Part shown: positions 1 through 7,146 of the stretch, piece after piece
Position numbering within the stretch: position 1 is the first letter of the stretch
How the letters are laid out: each line of letters begins with the position of its first letter
Virus record (IMG/VR): IMGVR_UViG_3300045922_000428
Coordinates: 1-51,711 of that record
Source: a virus
DNA length: 51,711 nucleotides
Direction: 5' to 3' (one strand)
Translations under genes and position numbers: made by a program
Notes under the pieces: generated by a model
What the model was told of the DNA's origin: nothing
The model's database searches: none
The model's input: only the letters and a program-made list of their open reading frames with translations

Positions 1-121
1 GCGCGCCGCCTCATCTCCGGGATCACCGCGCCGCAATCGCAGCACTCGCGCGCGTCCACCGCCTCTAGCTGCCGCTGCGCGTGCGCCACGCGGGCGGCGA
101 TCAGCGCAGCCTCGCGCGCTT
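1..121. repeat. Terminal direct repeat, left copy (circular closure)
   Basis: These 121 bases are identical to positions 51591-51711. An exact overlap of this size is typical of a circular contig from a de Bruijn assembly and shows that the genome closes at about 51,590 bp. With a P22-like packaging module the natural molecule is probably circularly permuted, so the ends shown here are arbitrary. Confidence 0.95.
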
Positions 122-146
122 CGGTCATTTCGAGGTCGTTAGGCAT
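1..146 (-). CDS. TraR/DksA-like C4 zinc-finger protein (N-terminal part, continues across the circle junction)
   Basis: Leftward ATG at 146 with a strong AAGGAG ribosome site. The gene runs off the left end and continues at 51590 down to 51533, giving 67 aa once the ends are joined. The joined protein has an alpha-helical N-terminus, then C-C-D-C-G, IPE, R-R-R and R-C-I-K-C, the signature of the TraR/DksA zinc-finger family. Phage and plasmid TraR proteins bind the RNA polymerase secondary channel and mimic DksA with ppGpp, changing promoter choice. That role is inferred here. It lies in the early small-gene block and its stop overlaps the next start. Confidence 0.8.
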   Translation of the reverse strand, partial: MPNDLEMTEAREAALIAARVAHAQRQLEAVDARECCDCGAVIPEMRRR

Positions 147-328
147 TGCGACTCCTTCTGCATCCTGCGCCGCACGCTGCCCGGCACGCTTGCCTTGGGC
201 ATGTTCCGCGTGCGAGCCGCTTTTGCTGGTGGCGCCGGGTTGCTTGTCAGACGAAGCCCCGCCTCGCGCCAAAGCGAGTCCAGAACGGCCCGCTTCATCG
301 CAGCCACGTCATCCGTCTTCGCGTCCAT
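125..328 (-). CDS. Small hypothetical protein
   Basis: 67 aa. The ATG at 328 overlaps the TAA stop of the upstream gene (TAATG), and the 3' end overlaps the start of the zinc-finger gene. The protein is basic and has no cysteine cluster or membrane segment; a short helix near the N-terminus contains a DSLW motif. I recognise no family. Tight coupling on both sides supports it as a real early gene. Confidence 0.55.
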   Translation of the reverse strand: MDAKTDDVAAMKRAVLDSLWREAGLRLTSNPAPPAKAARTRNMPKASVPGSVRRRMQKESQCLTTSK

Positions 329-576
329 TAGGAGGTCAATTCCTTCACGGTCCACATCACGCTTTCCTCCAGCGCCGTCATGCCGAGTGAGCGGTAGCGA
401 CCGGGCTTCACCTGCTCAAACAGCGCCTCTAGTTCGGCGGCCTTGGCCTTGATGGCATCGTGAAGCGCCTTCTCCTCCTCGGTCAGGGCGCGATAGCGCG
501 GGCGGAACCGGCTCACCGGCTCATCCACGCGGGAAGACTGGCGCGCGTCGGGCGTGCCTTCAAAAACGTGGGTCAT
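328..576 (-). CDS. Acb2/Tad1-hairpin-like protein, candidate anti-CBASS nucleotide sponge
   Basis: 82 aa. The C-terminal half reads L-T-E-E-E-K-A-L, an amphipathic helix (IKAKAAELEALFEQV), then a second helix with T-x-L-E-E-x-x-M-W-x-x-K-x-L-T. This helical hairpin pattern is the one I associate with the Acb2/Tad1 hairpin domain of phages. Characterised members bind cyclic oligonucleotides and so block CBASS or Thoeris immunity. The N-terminus is a variable Arg-rich linker. The start is ATG at 576, overlapping the upstream TGA (ATGA). Its place among small early genes fits a counter-defence role. Ligand binding cannot be read from the sequence; the assignment rests on my memory of the motif. 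Confidence 0.7.
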   Translation of the reverse strand: MTHVFEGTPDARQSSRVDEPVSRFRPRYRALTEEEKALHDAIKAKAAELEALFEQVKPGRYRSLGMTALEESVMWTVKELTS

Positions 577-839
577 GACTTGCTCCGTTCGTGTTCAGGG
601 GCGGCGATGGGGTCTTTCCACTGAGGGCGCGCGCCGGTCGCTTCCTCAATGATATCTGCCACCACTCCGCGCATCAGGTGCATGAAGGTCAACTTGGTCG
701 CAGGCTGCGTGGCAAATCGCATGTGCAATGCGCCGAGCAGAAGCGCGTCACGCATCGTGTCGGGCATCGCGTAGTAGGCGCACCACAGATCGCCTTCTTG
801 GCGGAAAGCGAGGCGTCCTATCTTCGTGCAGTCAGGCAT
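573..839 (-). CDS. Small conserved-looking phage protein
   Basis: 88 aa. The ATG at 839 follows a purine-rich GAGGGG and overlaps the upstream TGA (TGATG). I prefer it to upstream in-frame starts, which would translate through the GA dinucleotide repeat. The sequence has LWCAYYAMPDTM and LLLGALHM segments followed by an amphipathic helix and an IEEATG.RP.W tail. It resembles proteins often found beside Acb2-like genes in proteobacterial phages, but I know of no function. Confidence 0.65.
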   Translation of the reverse strand: MPDCTKIGRLAFRQEGDLWCAYYAMPDTMRDALLLGALHMRFATQPATKLTFMHLMRGVVADIIEEATGARPQWKDPIAAPEHERSKS

Positions 840-1006
840 CACGCCGCGCCCCTCTGACCGGCGCGCTCGCGCTCGCACCAAGCCTGCCACCCGTGTGTGA
901 CGTCCTGGTTGAGAATGGCACCAGATCCGATGGCCTGCAACTCGCATTCCATCCGGACGCACGGGTGCAGCCCGTGTCGCTTCTTGAAACGGCGAGCAGC
1001 ACGCAT
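839..1006 (-). CDS. Small hypothetical protein preceded by a GA-repeat leader
   Basis: 55 aa with three cysteines and three tryptophans or histidines near the C-terminus (HGWQAWCERE). The ATG at 1006 is preceded by GAGAGAGGGG, so the GA dinucleotide tract (1013-1056 on the plus strand as CT) supplies the Shine-Dalgarno region. The stop overlaps the next gene as TGATG. Family not recognised; start-stop coupling at the 3' end supports it. Confidence 0.5.
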   Translation of the reverse strand: MRAARRFKKRHGLHPCVRMECELQAIGSGAILNQDVTHGWQAWCERERAGQRGAA

Positions 1007-1007
1007 C

Positions 1008-1060
<53 letters not shown>

Positions 1061-1063
1061 GTC

Positions 1064-1267
1064 TCAATGTCTGGTCGGCTTGCCAAACACGTGGCTTGCC
1101 ACAAAAATAGGTCCTTCGCGGACTTCAACGACTGCCACAAAAAGCTTGGTACGGCGCGCCAGCTGTTGCGCCCGAAACTTCGCAAGCCCCTGGTTGGTAA
1201 AACAACGCTGCAGGAGCCGACGGTTCGTGTACGGGTCCACGACGTAAAAGCGCGTGCTCATGTTCAT
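1064..1267 (-). CDS. Small hypothetical protein
   Basis: 67 aa starting at ATG 1267, which overlaps the upstream stop (ATGA); a second ATG lies at 1261. The protein starts with an STRFYVVDPYTN segment and has a short beta-rich centre (KLFVAVVEVREGPIFVA). There is no recognisable catalytic or metal-binding motif. The gene ends just before the GA repeat. Confidence 0.55.
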   Translation of the reverse strand: MNMSTRFYVVDPYTNRRLLQRCFTNQGLAKFRAQQLARRTKLFVAVVEVREGPIFVASHVFGKPTRH

Positions 1268-1503
1268 TCCCCGCGAGGAGGCCTTGCGACCTCGAACCCC
1301 TCACGAACAGCCTGATTGAGAGCTGCGACGACCTGCGCTTTGGCGTAGCCGATCTCCAGCTCCGCGATACGGGCATCATCCGGCGCCTTGCGGACAGACA
1401 AGCCGACGTCAGCAAGCATCTCCCTGAGACACTCGCGAGCCTGAGCCTGAGTGGACGCGTACCGCGGGACACAGTCCGGGACACTGATGAAGTAGACTCT
1501 CAT
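1264..1503 (-). CDS. Small hypothetical protein
   Basis: 79 aa from ATG 1503, with AGGAAAG upstream. I chose this start because the in-frame upstream sequence has the composition of a shadow frame and overlaps a separate small membrane-protein gene. It contains a short helical region (QARECLREMLADVGL) and a second helix ending in ALNQAVREGFEV. No known family seen. Confidence 0.55.
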   Translation of the reverse strand: MRVYFISVPDCVPRYASTQAQARECLREMLADVGLSVRKAPDDARIAELEIGYAKAQVVAALNQAVREGFEVARPPRGE

Positions 1504-1670
1504 TTCAATCTTTCCTGAAACGGCTCGTCTTGTTGACACCTGTGAAGCCGGGTCCGAATCCGTCGGACGGCGCGCTGCTTGGAAAGCCTGACAAACGCAT
1601 AGACTGCCACCAACGTAATTGCTGACAGCCACAATACGTCGACCAACCAACCAAGCAGCGCGACTAGCAC
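1500..1670 (-). CDS. Small predicted membrane protein
   Basis: 56 aa, GTG start at 1670, ending in an ATGA overlap with the next gene. Residues 2-27 are almost wholly hydrophobic (LVALLGWLVDVLWLSAITLV and on to AFVRL) and are followed by a strongly basic tail rich in Arg and Lys, so a single N-terminal membrane helix with a cytoplasmic tail is likely by the positive-inside rule. A lysis accessory or superinfection-exclusion role is possible but not shown. Confidence 0.5.
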   Translation of the reverse strand: MLVALLGWLVDVLWLSAITLVAVYAFVRLSKQRAVRRIRTRLHRCQQDEPFQERLK

Positions 1671-1684
1671 AGCGTTTCCGTGCC

Positions 1685-1906
1685 TCAGTTTTCTTCGTAC
1701 ACGTCGATGCGCGGGGCGTCGATCTCGTTCTTGAACATCGCCTTGATGTCCTTGCGGAGGAGGGAGACGACCTTGGCACCGCTGGGGTTGCCGTCGTCCT
1801 TCAGATCGTTGGCGACTTTGGTGACGAGCTCAGCGATCTCGTTCCCGAGATCCTTGAGCATGAACTTGACGTCCGCCTGCTTGTACAAGTTGGGCTTCTT
1901 GGCCAT
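1685..1906 (-). CDS. Small helical hypothetical protein
   Basis: 73 aa from ATG 1906 preceded by AAGGA. The sequence is mostly amphipathic helix (LKDLGNEIAELVTKVANDLK) with a charged C-terminus. No motif was recognised. It sits between the 150-aa gene and the small membrane protein in the leftward early operon. Confidence 0.6.
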   Translation of the reverse strand: MAKKPNLYKQADVKFMLKDLGNEIAELVTKVANDLKDDGNPSGAKVVSLLRKDIKAMFKNEIDAPRIDVYEEN

Positions 1907-1911
1907 TGCGG

Positions 1912-2364
1912 TCAGTCCTTCTTTGTGATGTGGCTTGATTGCCACGTTTCACCTATCTGTCGGGCACGTCGTAACGTTTTCTCCGACATGTCCGAGCCTC
2001 GCTCGAACAGCTGGAAGCGCGGCAATGCACCGCGCAGAAATTCGTCTTCAGTGCGGTCGTGCGGGCCGAGCACGACGCAAGGCAAGCACAAGGCACCTTC
2101 GGGGAACTGCAAATCGACGTATTTGAATTTGAATACGTGCGAGGTGCCAGACTGCCGCTCTTCTTTGGGAGGAGCCGGCTCTCCGTCCACCAGGTGCAAC
2201 AACCTCTCGGCAATCTGCTCGTCAGTGGGCCTTGACACGACCTCGAACATCGAGTCGTGCTGCGGCGGTGGATTCAGCTTGCATGTGCCAATAGGCGACA
2301 CACGGCCGCCACCGCGGTCGACCACGACAATAATATTGTTCTCAGGTTCGTAGGTGCGCGACAT
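1912..2364 (-). CDS. Hypothetical early protein
   Basis: 150 aa, ATG at 2364 with an AGGAG site. First gene after the promoter at 2385-2413. Contains a short beta segment (NNIIVVVDRGGGRVSPIG), a helical centre (DEQIAERLLHLVDG), and a FKYVDLQFPEGALCLPCVVLG stretch. No catalytic signature recognised. Its position at the head of a promoter-led unit suggests early expression. Confidence 0.65.
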   Translation of the reverse strand: MSRTYEPENNIIVVVDRGGGRVSPIGTCKLNPPPQHDSMFEVVSRPTDEQIAERLLHLVDGEPAPPKEERQSGTSHVFKFKYVDLQFPEGALCLPCVVLGPHDRTEDEFLRGALPRFQLFERGSDMSEKTLRRARQIGETWQSSHITKKD

Positions 2365-2384
2365 TTGAGGATCTCCTGGCGTAA

Positions 2385-2413
2385 AGGATACGAAGCCGCA
2401 AAGGCTCTGTAAA
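2385..2413 (-). promoter_or_regulatory. Sigma70-like promoter for the 2364 gene
   Basis: On the leftward strand: -35 TTTACA, 17-bp spacer, -10 TATCCT. It lies about 20 bp upstream of the ATG at 2364 and matches the genome-wide promoter family. Confidence 0.75.
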
Positions 2414-2464
2414 CATGTGGTTATGTGTAGAAATCGACTTTGAGCGATTCAGCCTAGTTGTGAA

Positions 2465-3874
2465 TCACAGCGGTCGAGCCTGTGCCTGAAGCAGCTCGGG
2501 TTCGTTGTGACGTGCGGGCCGGTCAAGTTTTATGTGCAACCCACGGGCCAGCAGCTCTTGGTCGTGTTGAAGAACACGCACTTCGGGAGACAACACAACC
2601 CGCAACATCTTTTGGCCCGTCTGTTCAGCCGAACGCTGCGCAAGACTTTCGTTTGTGGTCAATGAAACCCAGCCATGAACATCAAACGCCTTGTTGCCGA
2701 TGCCGGTCTTGGCGATAAGGAAGGCAGCCTGCGGCTGTTCGAGCGGCCTGGCGAATTGTTCAAATTCCTGCTCAAGCTCTGCGTGCGCCTGTCGTGCCTG
2801 TTGAAGAGTCACACCATGAACACGCTCAAACGCATCTTCAGGCGTCTTTCCATCATCCACATCTCTCATAGCACGCCTGAACGCGTGGTCACGAAAGAAT
2901 TCAACGACCGGGTTGGTTGCACTGTGAAAACTTTGAAGACTTTGCGGCGTCGAAGACTCCATGGGCGTGGTCAAAGTGCCTGGCGCAAGCTCGGCTTCGT
3001 CGCCGGCGGCCCCTTGCACACCGTACAGGTCTTGAAGAAAGCTGTGATAGTTTTCGTGTTGCGAGGGATCATACTCCTCGTCCAACTCAGTCAACTGGTC
3101 GTTAGAAAGCTGGCGGTACCCACGAAGCACCTGCGTAGGACCGTCCGCATGGTTCACAGCAATTTTGACAAGCTGATGGGGGCCCGTTATTTCAAAATCA
3201 TGGTAGGCCGTACCGTGCCACCTGCTGCTGTCTATTTCAGAATTCTTCAACTCGAACTTGAGCATGCCGATTTCGTTTTCTGTGAACCCTCGTTCGCGAA
3301 GCTCGTTCTTCAATGCTTCGATGAACTCATCCGGTGCCTCGTAAAAGGCCGCATCTTGTGCAACCTCTCGGGCGTCCCCGTCGCTGTAGTGTGGAAGATC
3401 TGTGTCGTTTTGCAGATTCTCCAAATACATGCGACGAGCTGATTCCTTCGCCTCATCCTTGAGGCGATCACGAACTTGATACGGAACACTCCTAAGTCGT
3501 TCAAAATAAGTCTTTTTTTCAGCAGGTGAGTTTTCAGGTTGACGTGTGTCTTGGTCACTAAGATACTTGGAAACAAGCTGGTTGTAAAGATTGCGCCAAT
3601 CAGGCTCTCTTGGGTCGTAGTCGCTGAGACCCACCGTCCGAGGCCACGTAATTGTAAGCATCGGCCCCAAGTTTCTGGTGGCCTGATTTTGTGTCGCAAC
3701 AGCAGGAGAACCCACGGCGGCAGCGGTCAAGCCGGCCGTTACACCTAGAAAGGCACGACGACTAAGTGACGGCTGCTGGAAGCCGCTCGGTGCCTGCTGC
3801 GCAGGCCGACTACCGGCGGCAACACTGGCAGTCAGGTCGATTTGGTCGGCGTGGTGCGGAACAAGTTTGTCCAC
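2465..3874 (-). CDS. Tat-signal protein with R-S-E type ADP-ribosyltransferase-like C-terminus
   Basis: 469 aa from a GTG at 3874 with AAGGAG upstream; the longer TTG-started frame would begin inside the likely transcription start. Residues 38-60 form a textbook twin-arginine signal: SRRAFLG, a hydrophobic core, then AVA before T. The n-region of 37 residues is long but allowed. The C-terminal part has, in order, VLRGYRQL (249-256, like the Arg motif of R-S-E toxins), GWVSLTTN (401-408, like the S-T-S motif), MLRVVLSPEVRVL, and NEPELL (457-462, like the catalytic E-x-E). This order is that of C3/CT-type mono-ADP-ribosyltransferases. Export and ART activity are inferred. It has its own promoter. 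The Tat signal is the firmer of the two calls. Confidence 0.6.
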   Translation of the reverse strand: MDKLVPHHADQIDLTASVAAGSRPAQQAPSGFQQPSLSRRAFLGVTAGLTAAAVGSPAVATQNQATRNLGPMLTITWPRTVGLSDYDPREPDWRNLYNQLVSKYLSDQDTRQPENSPAEKKTYFERLRSVPYQVRDRLKDEAKESARRMYLENLQNDTDLPHYSDGDAREVAQDAAFYEAPDEFIEALKNELRERGFTENEIGMLKFELKNSEIDSSRWHGTAYHDFEITGPHQLVKIAVNHADGPTQVLRGYRQLSNDQLTELDEEYDPSQHENYHSFLQDLYGVQGAAGDEAELAPGTLTTPMESSTPQSLQSFHSATNPVVEFFRDHAFRRAMRDVDDGKTPEDAFERVHGVTLQQARQAHAELEQEFEQFARPLEQPQAAFLIAKTGIGNKAFDVHGWVSLTTNESLAQRSAEQTGQKMLRVVLSPEVRVLQHDQELLARGLHIKLDRPARHNEPELLQAQARPL

Positions 3875-3903
3875 CGGTGCTTCTCCTTGAAGACACTGCA
3901 AAG

Positions 3904-3932
3904 AGTGTATATTCAGGACGATCTTTTGTAAA
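3904..3932 (-). promoter_or_regulatory. Sigma70-like promoter for the Tat-ART gene
   Basis: Leftward strand: TTTACA, 17 bp, TACACT. It lies in the 66-bp gap between the primase-helicase stop and the GTG at 3874, so the Tat-ART gene can be expressed apart from the replication gene upstream. Confidence 0.65.
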
Positions 3933-3940
3933 TGAATAAG

Positions 3941-6013
3941 TTATGGGCGACGGTACTTGGCGCGGCTTTTTGTGGACTTGTCCGGTTCGCGGGCCTCGAT
4001 GTGATCAATTGCCTCCTGGCGCGTGGCGTTTATCCAACGTTGGTAGTTGCGGACAGCATAGTAGCGGTCTACCCCGGCCGTCGTCTTGATAGGCGAGCCG
4101 TCAAATATTTGCGAAACGCCTGCGCGGCGCAGCTCACGGCCTAATCCGTTGGCAGTCACACGACCCCGACCGTCTGGGTCGTAAAGTGCCAACAGCTCGG
4201 CGTTGGTGAAAAGGTCCTTCTTGATCGGCACATTGCCGACCTTGAGCACCGTATCTGGGTTGTGAATAAGGCGGCGGACCCAGCTGGCAAGATCCGAGCG
4301 CACGTCCTCGGTCATCCGGTCCTTTGCTGCAGTGCGGATGGCCGTGCCCGCTGGGTTGAATTCTGAGCAGTCGTGTTTGAGCAGCCAGTCGAAGACGTAA
4401 CTGGCACCGCCAGCTTGCAGCCACATGTTGAATTCCACATAGAATTCCTCTGGTAACGGTGGGACGACCACCTCGTGGATAAAGAACCGGCGGTCGGTGT
4501 CTTCAAGAAAGAACGCGTCGGGCTGGTTTGTGGTAAACAAGTAGTTGATGCAGTCGGGCACGACGTAGGTCGGCATGTATTTGGCGTTGATGCGAATGGA
4601 CTGTTGTGTGATGAGCTTTTTGAGCATGTCCGCGTCGGCGCGTTTGTCGGAACCGGTGACGTCGTCGCCTAGCACAAACTGCTTGTTTTCGGCCCACTCG
4701 TTGAACGAGGCGTGGAGATCTGACTGGTTGATCTCGGCGAAATTGTCACCGTAGATGCGGCCAAGTGTGTAGCCGATGAGCGATTTGCCGGTGCCGTGAA
4801 CACGGCCATGGATGACGGCGGAGGAAAAAAGCTTCGTGCCTGGGTGTTGCAACGGGTAGGCGCACCAGTCAAGGAACCAACGCTTCGCAGCAGGCTCGGC
4901 CCCGGTAAAGAGATGGTCGATCAGTTGGAGAAAAGGTTTGACGTTGCCGGCCCGTGGCTGCACACCCCAACCGCGCCAAGCGTTGTATTCCAGGTCGTGC
5001 AGTTGCGGCAGGCCTGGCTTGTAGGTGATGCGCCTGACCTGGTGGCGCAACGGCCACTTGAGCCACGCCTCGGCTGCCGGTGTCGGCCTGATGTCCATCG
5101 TGCCGTCATCTTTGAGCACCTGCTCGGCGTGCCTGACGTTCGCGTACGCGTGCTCTTTGAATTGGCTGGGCGAGAGCTTCTGGCCGTTCTCAAGTTTGAT
5201 AATGATGCCGGGGTCCTCGACGTAGGCCAGCTTGTCGTTGAGTTCCCACAGCGTCTTGGCAAGCGTCATGGGTTGCGCATGTTGGATAATCAGGTCGTCA
5301 ACGGCCTGTGGACCGACCTGCACGATGTAGTCGTCGAGGCCAGTCTTGTCCGGGTTGCCGTCGCCACCGAGGTGCGGCAGGGGGAGCACAAACGGCCGGG
5401 CGCCCCGGTCGCACAGAAGCTCAGCGAGCTTGCGCAGGGCCTTGCAGACCTCCGGCTTTGTGTTGAAATCACTGTCGAAGCAGATGTAGACGATGCGCCG
5501 GGCCCATGTGAACGCCTCAAGCTCGGGCAGGAAGGTGAGCGCCAGGCGCTTGCTCGAGTACGCGGAGACACCGCCGAGCCCGATGGTCGGCATGCCGTGC
5601 AACGACGCCGAAGCCGCCTTGAGCTCACCCTCGGTGATGGTGACTGGGGTGCGCCAGTCCGAGGCGAGAAGCTTCCAATCGACGTTGCGTGGAAAGTAGG
5701 CGGCCGGTGCCGAGTCCGGAAGCTGTGTGTACTTGTGGACAATCGGCTTGTCTGTGCCGGGTCTGAGCGGAATGTTGAGATACCGTAACCGGTAGAAGTG
5801 TGGAATGCCGGGCTGGCTGAGAGGCCTGCCGTCGAGGTCGTAGTAGTTGAAACGGAGGGCCTCGAGCGGCTTGAAGGATTCGTGAAGGGACGCGGTCTGC
5901 TTTTCAGTGAGGCCCACTATGTCCAATGCAATGGCCTGCTCGGCTGTGATGGCGGATTGCCGCAACTTTTCCAACTGGGCCTCTGAGTACCCAGCGCTTG
6001 GCTTCTTAGCCAT
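3941..6013 (-). CDS. DNA primase-helicase (TOPRIM-like plus D5-type ATPase)
   Basis: 690 aa, ATG 6013. The N-terminal half has a TOPRIM-like arrangement: TITEGELKA (Glu-Gly), GLGGVS, then YICFDSDFN (DxD), as in DUF3854/primase domains. The C-terminal half is a superfamily 3/D5-type ATPase with Walker A GRVHGTGKS, Walker B FVLGDDV, a sensor-like LFTTNQPDAFFL and an arginine-finger-like DTDRRFF. A wHTH-like C-terminus follows. The expected role is to unwind the fork and prime lagging-strand synthesis for the family A polymerase at 43765-45738. It is the only recognised primase in the genome. Confidence 0.85.
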   Translation of the reverse strand: MAKKPSAGYSEAQLEKLRQSAITAEQAIALDIVGLTEKQTASLHESFKPLEALRFNYYDLDGRPLSQPGIPHFYRLRYLNIPLRPGTDKPIVHKYTQLPDSAPAAYFPRNVDWKLLASDWRTPVTITEGELKAASASLHGMPTIGLGGVSAYSSKRLALTFLPELEAFTWARRIVYICFDSDFNTKPEVCKALRKLAELLCDRGARPFVLPLPHLGGDGNPDKTGLDDYIVQVGPQAVDDLIIQHAQPMTLAKTLWELNDKLAYVEDPGIIIKLENGQKLSPSQFKEHAYANVRHAEQVLKDDGTMDIRPTPAAEAWLKWPLRHQVRRITYKPGLPQLHDLEYNAWRGWGVQPRAGNVKPFLQLIDHLFTGAEPAAKRWFLDWCAYPLQHPGTKLFSSAVIHGRVHGTGKSLIGYTLGRIYGDNFAEINQSDLHASFNEWAENKQFVLGDDVTGSDKRADADMLKKLITQQSIRINAKYMPTYVVPDCINYLFTTNQPDAFFLEDTDRRFFIHEVVVPPLPEEFYVEFNMWLQAGGASYVFDWLLKHDCSEFNPAGTAIRTAAKDRMTEDVRSDLASWVRRLIHNPDTVLKVGNVPIKKDLFTNAELLALYDPDGRGRVTANGLGRELRRAGVSQIFDGSPIKTTAGVDRYYAVRNYQRWINATRQEAIDHIEAREPDKSTKSRAKYRRP

Positions 6014-6024
6014 AGTGTGGACCC

Positions 6025-6576
6025 TCAGAAAAGAGGCGCCAGGTCCGGCAGTCGCTCGAGATGCGGCGAGCCGTTGCGCAAGATGTGGCGCAGCGCCCAG
6101 AGCTCGTGTGTAGGTGCCGAGGAAGAACGTCGCGACTCTCCGAGTGTGACGTAGACCAGGCCGCGGTTGCTAGAGATGAGGACGGGAAGCGACTGCTCGC
6201 GAAGCAGAATAAGGCCGAGCAGCTTTTCCTTGTCGCGCACAAGACGAAGCTCACCAGTCTCGATCTCGCGCAGAAGGTAGTCGTAGCCACACATGTGGAC
6301 GAGCACACCCATCGCGCCAAGCACAGCAGCCGTCTTCTCCATCTGCCGGCTCGATGAAGACGAGACAAAGTGCGCCTTGTGTTCAGTCAGCTGGTCTAGC
6401 CGTGCCTCGAGATCAGCGCGCTTCTCGTGGTGTTGAGCGTCAGAGGCAGCGGCCGCCTCGACGCGATCTATCTCAAGCTCCCAGTCCTCCTTGATGTTGC
6501 TGTGCAGCGCACGGGCTTGGAGTTTGTGAGACTGGAGCTGGGCGGCCTTGGACCCGGCTACTCGGTTCTTGGACAT
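6025..6576 (-). CDS. Coiled-coil hypothetical protein
   Basis: 183 aa from ATG 6576 with a GAGGG site; the ATG six codons upstream of it lacks one. The N-terminal half is a long charged helix (about residues 10-75) likely to form a coiled coil; the C-terminal half mixes short hydrophobic strands (LPVLISSNRGLVYVTLG). It sits directly upstream of the primase-helicase, 11 bp apart, under the promoter at 6604-6632, so a replication accessory or loader role is possible but not supported by any motif. Confidence 0.6.
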   Translation of the reverse strand: MSKNRVAGSKAAQLQSHKLQARALHSNIKEDWELEIDRVEAAAASDAQHHEKRADLEARLDQLTEHKAHFVSSSSSRQMEKTAAVLGAMGVLVHMCGYDYLLREIETGELRLVRDKEKLLGLILLREQSLPVLISSNRGLVYVTLGESRRSSSAPTHELWALRHILRNGSPHLERLPDLAPLF

Positions 6577-6603
6577 GTGACCCTCGTTAGTCAAAACAGT
6601 CCA

Positions 6604-6632
6604 ACTTTAACATATTTTAGTCAAGTTGTAAA
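6604..6632 (-). promoter_or_regulatory. Sigma70-like promoter for the primase operon
   Basis: Leftward strand: TTTACA, 17 bp, TAAAGT, 28 bp upstream of the ATG at 6576. The flanking DNA is unusually AT-rich for this genome. Confidence 0.7.
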
Positions 6633-7093
6633 TACTAAAACTTGTGTACGGATGTTCAAAATGACACAAGGAACAGAAACAAAATTATCGCGAAGCTTAT
6701 ATATCTATCTTTCCTACCCTCTCTAATAATAATAATAATAATCACCTTTTTTCGTCTCTACTAGGAGGATAGCGAATGCGCATTCTGTAATCTCGTTTTT
6801 CACATAAATTGCCACATTTGACGTGATACTTGGCCACTTGGGACTTTGCGCCGTTCAATTTTGCCCGTTCAATCTCCCTCCGCAAGATGCGGCTGGTCGT
6901 CATCAGTCTGGTTGCTTGTCGTTGTGTTGAAAAATGGTTTGGTGTTAAGCCACAGCCTGGCCATTTTAGTTTCACCTGAAACTATTTTGGACAGTCTCGA
7001 GGAGGCTTGTCGCCTTCCGTGGCGTCCCCAGAAACTAGGTTTTGTGCACCTGGTGCCATGTCTTGTGAGCATCGGACGCGTGCGCATGCAACA
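6633..7093. other. AT-rich interval with (TAA)6 tract and a palindrome
   Basis: About 460 bases between the primase-operon promoter and the terminator at 7094. It holds a (TAA)6T tract at 6724-6742, a very AT-rich stretch (about 6600-6760) unlike its neighbours, and a perfect TAGTTTCA-CC-TGAAACTA palindrome at 6967-6984. On the leftward strand the palindrome lies just before a 31-codon reading frame (6869-6964). No recognisable protein family is present. It could be a regulatory or replication-start region, or decayed small genes. Confidence 0.5.
6742..6903 (-). CDS. Possible small basic protein
   Basis: 53-codon leftward frame from ATG 6903, rich in Arg and Lys with a YHVKCGNLCEKRDYR segment. 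No clear ribosome site precedes the ATG, and it overlaps a 31-codon frame (6869-6964) that has a better one. Either could be real; I recognise neither. Listed because it is the longest plausible frame in the AT-rich interval. Confidence 0.25.
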   Translation of the reverse strand: MTTSRILRREIERAKLNGAKSQVAKYHVKCGNLCEKRDYRMRIRYPPSRDEKR

Positions 7094-7122
7094 AGGGGCC
7101 CAGAGCAATGCTCCAGGCCCCT
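7094..7122 (-). terminator. Hairpin terminator after the 7147-7542 gene
   Basis: AGGGGCC pairs with GGCCCCT, with an inner GAGC/GCTC stem. It is followed on the leftward strand by TTGTTGC, a weak T tract. It lies 25 bp past the stop of the leftward gene. Confidence 0.6.
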
Positions 7123-7146
7123 GTGCTTGGTGCGCGGCGCTCTGGT

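Noticed and set aside
4796-5788. 330-codon plus-strand open frame
   Set aside because: Antisense to the primase-helicase, which has conserved motifs; no ribosome site.
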